From an uncultured Lachnotalea sp. (GTDB lineage: Bacteria > Bacillota > Clostridia > Lachnospirales > Lachnospiraceae), in NCBI GenBank assembly GCA_947066815.1, contig CAMSZT010000008.1, positions 1 through 64,000 of the forward strand: a stretch of 64,000 bases of DNA. The letters are read 5' to 3'. Made by a program: the position numbers and the translations under genes. Of the stretch, positions 60,219 through 64,000 are shown piece by piece (position 1 is the first letter of the stretch; the number at the start of each line of letters is the position of its first letter). Below the pieces are notes generated by a model, which ran no database searches, was not told where the DNA came from, and was given only the letters and a program-made list of their open reading frames with translations.

Positions 60219-61814
60219 ATGGGAAATGAAAGAGACATGATCGAGAAGGGGAGGACGGCCCTGGGGATGGAGCTTGGCTCCACCAGGATCAAGGCGGTTT
60301 TGATCGGGGAGGATCACAAGGTGCTGGCTTCCGGCAGCTACGAATGGGAGAACCGGCTGGAGAACGGGATCTGGACCTATTCTCTGGAGGATGTCTGGAA
60401 GGGGGTACAGGGAAGCTACCGGGCACTCAAGGAGGATGTGGAGGCCCGGTACGGCGCAAAGCTCACCGCCATCGGCTCCATGGGCTTCAGTGCGATGATG
60501 CACGGGTATCTGGCCTTTGACGGGGCCGGGGAGCTTCTGGTCCCCTTCCGCACCTGGCGCAATACGATCACGGGCGAGGCGTCGAAGGAACTCACGGAGC
60601 TGTTTCAGTATAACATTCCCCAGAGGTGGAGCATTGCCCATCTGTATCAGGCGGTCTTAAACGGGGAAGAGCATCTGCCGAAGCTTTCCCACATGACGAC
60701 CCTGGCGGGCTATGTCCACTGGAAGCTGACCGGGAGAAAGGTGCTGGGCGTGGGGGAGGCCTCCGGCATGTTCCCCATCGATACGGAGACGAAGAAATTC
60801 AACGGGCGGATGATCGGCCAGTTTGAGGAGAGGGTCGCGGCGAAAGGGTATCCGTGGAAGCTTTCGGAGATTCTTCCCGAGGTCCTTACGGCCGGGGAGC
60901 CGGCCGGGACGCTGACAGAGGAGGGGGCGAAGCTTCTGGATCCTGACGGGGATCTTGCGGCCGGGATTCCGCTCTGCCCGCCGGAGGGGGATGCCGGCAC
61001 GGGGATGGCGGCTACCAACAGCGTGAAGAAGCGCACGGGGAATGTCTCCGCCGGCACCTCCGTTTTTGCCATGATCGTCCTGGAGAGGGAGCTCAAGAAG
61101 GTGCATCCGGAGATCGACCTGGTGACGACGCCCGACGGCAGCCTGGTGGGCATGGTCCACTGCAACAACTGTACCTCCGACTTAAACGCCTGGGTGAACC
61201 TCTTCCGGGAGTTTTCCGAGGCCATCGGCGCGGAGGTCTCCATGGACAAGCTGTTCGGGACCCTGTACAACAAGGCGCTGGAGGGGGATGCCGACTGCGG
61301 CGGCCTCCTGGCCTACAACTATTTTTCCGGGGAACATCTGACCGGCTTTGAGGAGGGACGGCCTCTCTTTGTGAGGATGCCGGACGCAAAGTTCAACCTG
61401 GCCAATTTCATGCGGGTGCATCTGATGACTTCCCTCGGGGCCTTAAAGACCGGGCTGGATCTTCTCTTCCGGGAGGAGGATGTCCAGGCGGACGAGATCC
61501 TGGGACACGGCGGCCTCTTCAAGACAAAGGGGGTCGGACAGAGGCTCCTGGCGGCAGCCGTGAACGCGCCGGTCTCCGTGATGGAGACGGCGGGGGAGGG
61601 CGGCGCCTGGGGCGCGGCGCTGCTGGCGGCCTACATGAAGGACCGGAATGAGGGCGAGAGCCTTGGGAGCTATCTGGCGGACCGGGTGTTTGCGGACGCA
61701 AAGGCGGAGAAGCTTCTCCCGGACGCTGCGGACGCGGCCGGCTTCGATGCCTTCATCAAACGGTATGCAGGGGGCCTTCCCATCGAGCGCGCCGCCGTGG
61801 ACGCCCTGCGGTAA
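60219..61814 (+). CDS. araB: FGGY-family carbohydrate kinase, probable L-ribulokinase
   Basis: This 531-residue sugar kinase of the FGGY family has the N-terminal phosphate motif [19 protein letters not shown], substrate-side [14 protein letters not shown] and [10 protein letters not shown], and the C-terminal ATP site with [19 protein letters not shown] and [12 protein letters not shown]. Cotranscription with araA makes L-ribulose the likely substrate. The protein is of the type found in clostridial arabinose operons, distinct from the long E. coli AraB. An araD epimerase, the expected third gene, is not found downstream in this window. A long perfect hairpin follows the stop. Confidence 0.88.
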   Translation: MGNERDMIEKGRTALGMELGSTRIKAVLIGEDHKVLASGSYEWENRLENGIWTYSLEDVWKGVQGSYRALKEDVEARYGAKLTAIGSMGFSAMMHGYLAFDGAGELLVPFRTWRNTITGEASKELTELFQYNIPQRWSIAHLYQAVLNGEEHLPKLSHMTTLAGYVHWKLTGRKVLGVGEASGMFPIDTETKKFNGRMIGQFEERVAAKGYPWKLSEILPEVLTAGEPAGTLTEEGAKLLDPDGDLAAGIPLCPPEGDAGTGMAATNSVKKRTGNVSAGTSVFAMIVLERELKKVHPEIDLVTTPDGSLVGMVHCNNCTSDLNAWVNLFREFSEAIGAEVSMDKLFGTLYNKALEGDADCGGLLAYNYFSGEHLTGFEEGRPLFVRMPDAKFNLANFMRVHLMTSLGALKTGLDLLFREEDVQADEILGHGGLFKTKGVGQRLLAAAVNAPVSVMETAGEGGAWGAALLAAYMKDRNEGESLGSYLADRVFADAKAEKLLPDAADAAGFDAFIKRYAGGLPIERAAVDALR

Positions 61815-61823
61815 GCAGTGACA

Positions 61824-61871
61824 GGAAGGGGAGCGGTTCTTGTTTCCGACTGAAAGAACCGCTCCCCTTCC
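61824..61871. terminator. Long hairpin between araB and the second YesN gene
   Basis: GGAAGGGGAGCGGTTCTT (61824-61841) pairs perfectly with AAGAACCGCTCCCCTTCC (61854-61871). No T-run follows, so it may stabilise the ara mRNA 3' end or act as a weak terminator. Confidence 0.65.
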
Positions 61872-61902
61872 CTGTATTTCCAGAACAAAAGGGAGGGCAG
61901 AA

Positions 61903-63510
61903 ATGCTGAAAGTATTTTTGGTGGAGGATGAGATTGTCATACGGGAGGGCATCAAGAACAACATCGACTGGGAGCGGGAGGGCTTTCTTTTTGTGGGAGA
62001 AGCCGGTGACGGAGAACTGGCCTATCCTCTGATCCAGAAGACGAGGCCGGACATCCTGATCACGGACATCCGGATGCCCTTCATGGACGGGCTGGAGCTG
62101 TGCCGCCTGGTGAGGCAGGAGATGCCGGATGTCAAGTGCATGCTCCTGAGCGGATATGACGAGTTTGAATACGCGAAGGAGGGTATCAACATCGGCATCA
62201 CGGACTACCTGGTGAAGCCGGTCTCAGGGGCACAGCTTCTCGCGGCAGTGAAAAAGGTGGGGAAGCTGGTGGAGGAAGAGCGGCAGCAGAAGGAATTCCT
62301 GGAGACCTTTGAGCGGGAGCGGCGGGAAAATGTGGAGCTGGAGAAGCAGAAATTTTTCCGGAGGCTGGTGTCGGGCAAGAAACCGGTTTCTGCCCTTCTG
62401 AAAGAGGGACGGGAGCTGGGGATGGACCTGGCGGCCAAACGTTACCGGATCGTCCTGTTCCAGATCTTTGCCGGCGGGGAGGCGGAGGGATATTCGGAAG
62501 AGCAGAATGCGGCCGCCGGGGCAGTGGAGGAGATGGCCGGAGAGCTTCCGGAGGTCCTGACGGTGGAGCTTGGCCTGGAGGGCTGGGCCTTTATCCTCAA
62601 GGAGATCGGGGAAAAGCCCCTGGAGCAGATCTTATCGGGATTTTTGGAAAAACTCCGCAGTACTGTGGAACAGGCAGGGCCGGAGCTTGAATATTTCGGC
62701 GGCGTGGGGAAGGAGACGGAACGGATCAGCGAGTTCGGCCGCTGTTATGAGGAGGCCAGCCGCGCCTTTGCCTACCGGTATCTGAGAAAACGAAACCGCA
62801 TCATTTTAAGCGGGGAGGAGCCGGTGGTGAGCGATGAGGAGCTGGAGCTGGGATCGCTGCATGTGGGCGGCCTGGACCGGAGGGCGATCGAGCAGTTCTT
62901 GAAAACCGGGACCAGGGGCCAGGTGGAGGGATTCCTGAATGAATATTTCCAGAGCTTCGGAAAAAATATCCAGTCCCTTCTGTTCCGGCAGTATGTGACC
63001 ATGGACGTGTATTTTACGGCGGTGGCCATGACGGAACAGTTTGGCTGCGGTTCCGGGGAGCTGGCAGGGCGGTGCGGGGATTTCCGGGATATTTCTGCGG
63101 TATTTGCCACGGCAGACCAGGCCAGAGCCTATCTGAAAAAGGTGCTGGAGACGGCTCTGGAGCTTCGGGAGACGGCCTCCCAGAAGACCTACCTCTCGCT
63201 CCTTCAGGAAGCTAAAGCCTACATTGAGAAAAACTATGACAATGAGGGGATCTCCTTAAACTCGGTGGCGGCCAGCGTGAATCTAAGCCCCAACCATTTC
63301 AGCACGATCTTCAGCCAGGAGACGGGGCAGACATTCATCGAGTTTCTGACTTCGGTGCGGATGGAAAAGGCGAAGGAGCTTCTCCGCAGTACTTCCATGA
63401 AGACGGCGGAGGTGGCCTTTGCGGTGGGCTATAAGGATCCCCATTATTTCAGCTACCTGTTTAAAAAGACTCAGGAGTGTACTCCCAGGGAGTTTCGTTC
63501 CAAAGCTTAG
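61903..63510 (+). CDS. YesN-type response regulator with AraC DNA-binding domain
   Basis: This 535-residue regulator has a receiver at residues 1-120 (VEDE, D55 in ILITDIRMPF, LVKPVSGAQLL), a coiled segment rich in Glu/Arg, a central YesN region, and a C-terminal AraC domain (ISLNSVAASVNLSPNHFSTIFSQETG, KTAEVAFAVGYKDPHYFSYLFKKTQ). ATG 61903 follows GGGAGGG; longer in-frame starts lie in the preceding hairpin. The kinase starts nine bases after its stop. Position after araAB hints at control of arabinoside or arabinan uptake; the target genes are outside the window. Confidence 0.94.
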   Translation: MLKVFLVEDEIVIREGIKNNIDWEREGFLFVGEAGDGELAYPLIQKTRPDILITDIRMPFMDGLELCRLVRQEMPDVKCMLLSGYDEFEYAKEGINIGITDYLVKPVSGAQLLAAVKKVGKLVEEERQQKEFLETFERERRENVELEKQKFFRRLVSGKKPVSALLKEGRELGMDLAAKRYRIVLFQIFAGGEAEGYSEEQNAAAGAVEEMAGELPEVLTVELGLEGWAFILKEIGEKPLEQILSGFLEKLRSTVEQAGPELEYFGGVGKETERISEFGRCYEEASRAFAYRYLRKRNRIILSGEEPVVSDEELELGSLHVGGLDRRAIEQFLKTGTRGQVEGFLNEYFQSFGKNIQSLLFRQYVTMDVYFTAVAMTEQFGCGSGELAGRCGDFRDISAVFATADQARAYLKKVLETALELRETASQKTYLSLLQEAKAYIEKNYDNEGISLNSVAASVNLSPNHFSTIFSQETGQTFIEFLTSVRMEKAKELLRSTSMKTAEVAFAVGYKDPHYFSYLFKKTQECTPREFRSKA

Positions 63511-63518
63511 GAGGGGAT

Positions 63519-64000
63519 ATGTGGAAGAAAGGCTCTACGCTGAAAAAGCGTCTGAATACGCTGCTTCTGGTATGTCTGATCCCTCTGGCCGCGCTGCTCT
63601 TTTACCTGCTGATCATGGTGGAGCAGTTTTCCAGGCGCTATGACGTCATCGTGGAAAACATTACCAAGGCCAATGCCTACAACATCAATTTTAAAGAAGA
63701 CATGGATTATCTGATGTACATCATCGTGGTCAACGCGGAGCGGGCCGACGAGCTGGTGGACACGGAACAACCTCACCTTCTGATCGCGGATGCCAGACAG
63801 GTGTTCCAGGGGCTCTATGAGACGGCAGATGCGGAGTATGCGAAAAACCGGCTGAACGGGATCATAAAAAGCCTGAACACCTTGGAGGACCGGGTGGAGG
63901 AGATCGAGGCGGATGCCCTGGTGAGCGGCACCTACGACCGGAACATGGAACGGCTGGATCTCAATATCCGGATCCTGACAGAGCTGATCCAGGAGCAGAT
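63519..64000 (+). CDS. Sensor histidine kinase, N-terminal part (YesM partner)
   Basis: The frame runs off the window end; 160 residues are visible. A short basic N-terminus (WKKGSTLKKRLNTLL) leads into a membrane helix (LLVCLIPLAALLFYLLIMV), then a long helical extracellular sensor region (NITKANAYNINFKEDMDYLM, NRLNGIIKSLNTLEDRVEEI). This matches the N-terminus of YesM-type kinases, with the second membrane helix, HAMP and kinase domains expected beyond 64000. TAGGAGGGG precedes the ATG. Unlike the 42021 kinase, this one does have a substantial extracellular domain. Confidence 0.85.
   Translation, partial: MWKKGSTLKKRLNTLLLVCLIPLAALLFYLLIMVEQFSRRYDVIVENITKANAYNINFKEDMDYLMYIIVVNAERADELVDTEQPHLLIADARQVFQGLYETADAEYAKNRLNGIIKSLNTLEDRVEEIEADALVSGTYDRNMERLDLNIRILTELIQEQ

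Noticed and set aside
61840-61902. Longer start for the second YesN regulator
   Set aside because: The extension lies in the perfect hairpin after araB, and the ATG at 61903 has a proper RBS and gives the standard receiver N-terminus.
1-64000. Prophage, integrative element or defence island
   Set aside because: No integrase, phage structural, conjugation or restriction genes are seen; mobile DNA is limited to the IS3 remnant and small palindromic elements.

Overview
The window reads as a chromosomal segment of a fairly GC-rich anaerobic member of the Bacillota, most likely Lachnospiraceae (Clostridium cluster XIVa). The basis is the gene set: a RecU resolvase, YitT and YlbJ-like membrane proteins, YesN/YesM two-component pairs, a ribose-type sugar ABC transporter, an AraR-controlled arabinose operon, a HisZ-dependent histidine operon, and an ispF-cysS-mrnC-rlmB block. 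Shine-Dalgarno sequences are strong and promoters are sigma-A-like. The species cannot be named from sequence reading alone.

Layout. 1-1.4 kb: a frame-broken IS3-family element and the tail of a ChW-repeat surface protein. 1.4-5.5 kb: a DUF4143 ATPase, a YitT protein, the remnant of an AAA-ATPase/nuclease gene and an EamA exporter. 5.6-7.7 kb: rsmD, coaD and a hendecad-repeat coiled-coil protein. 8-20.6 kb: mainly RNA and DNA housekeeping genes (YlbJ-like protein, M23 peptidase, small alarmone synthetase, RsmF-like methylase, HAD phosphatase, YgiQ radical-SAM protein, beta-CASP nuclease, RluA-type pseudouridine synthase, RecU, AAA-ATPase/nuclease). 20.6-24.2 kb: an AraC regulator, a nucleoside-recognition-type membrane protein and a FecR-domain lipoprotein. 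24.4-29.6 kb: hisZ-hisG-hisD-hisB-hisIE. 30-35.2 kb: an SDR, then a response regulator, a membrane-free kinase and an ABC exporter. 35.4-45.4 kb: a collapsed toxin-antitoxin locus, a sugar ABC importer with a tandem-duplicated binding protein, and a YesN/YesM pair coupled to a degenerate ABC ATPase. 45.5-50 kb: a 1502-residue wall-anchored beta-helix/Cna_B protein. 50.2-57.1 kb: tRNA-Leu(CAA), two URO-D family proteins, ispF-cysS-mrnC-rlmB and a Gfo/Idh/MocA oxidoreductase. 57.4-64 kb: araR-araA-araB and a second YesN/sensor-kinase pair, cut by the window end.

The most unusual region is 35.8-44.6 kb. An intact importer ATPase and permease precede a binding protein made of two about 85% identical domains of equal length. 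Behind it, under its own promoter, stand a YesN regulator, a YesM-like kinase with almost no extracellular sensor, and a full-length homologue of the importer ATPase that has lost Walker A, the ABC signature and the H-loop in its first half and has no recognisable active site in its second. My inference is that the pseudo-ATPase docks on the permease and couples transporter state to the kinase.

A second theme is short palindromic elements. Three copies of a family with AGGCAAT termini (near 15.05, 33.46 and 54.97 kb) are each flanked by a different 8-9 bp direct repeat, as expected for MITE-like insertions, and one of them supplies the stop codon of the YgiQ gene. Other palindrome families lie near 7.9/29.65 kb, 9.06/31.3/57.2 kb and 24.26/35.33 kb.
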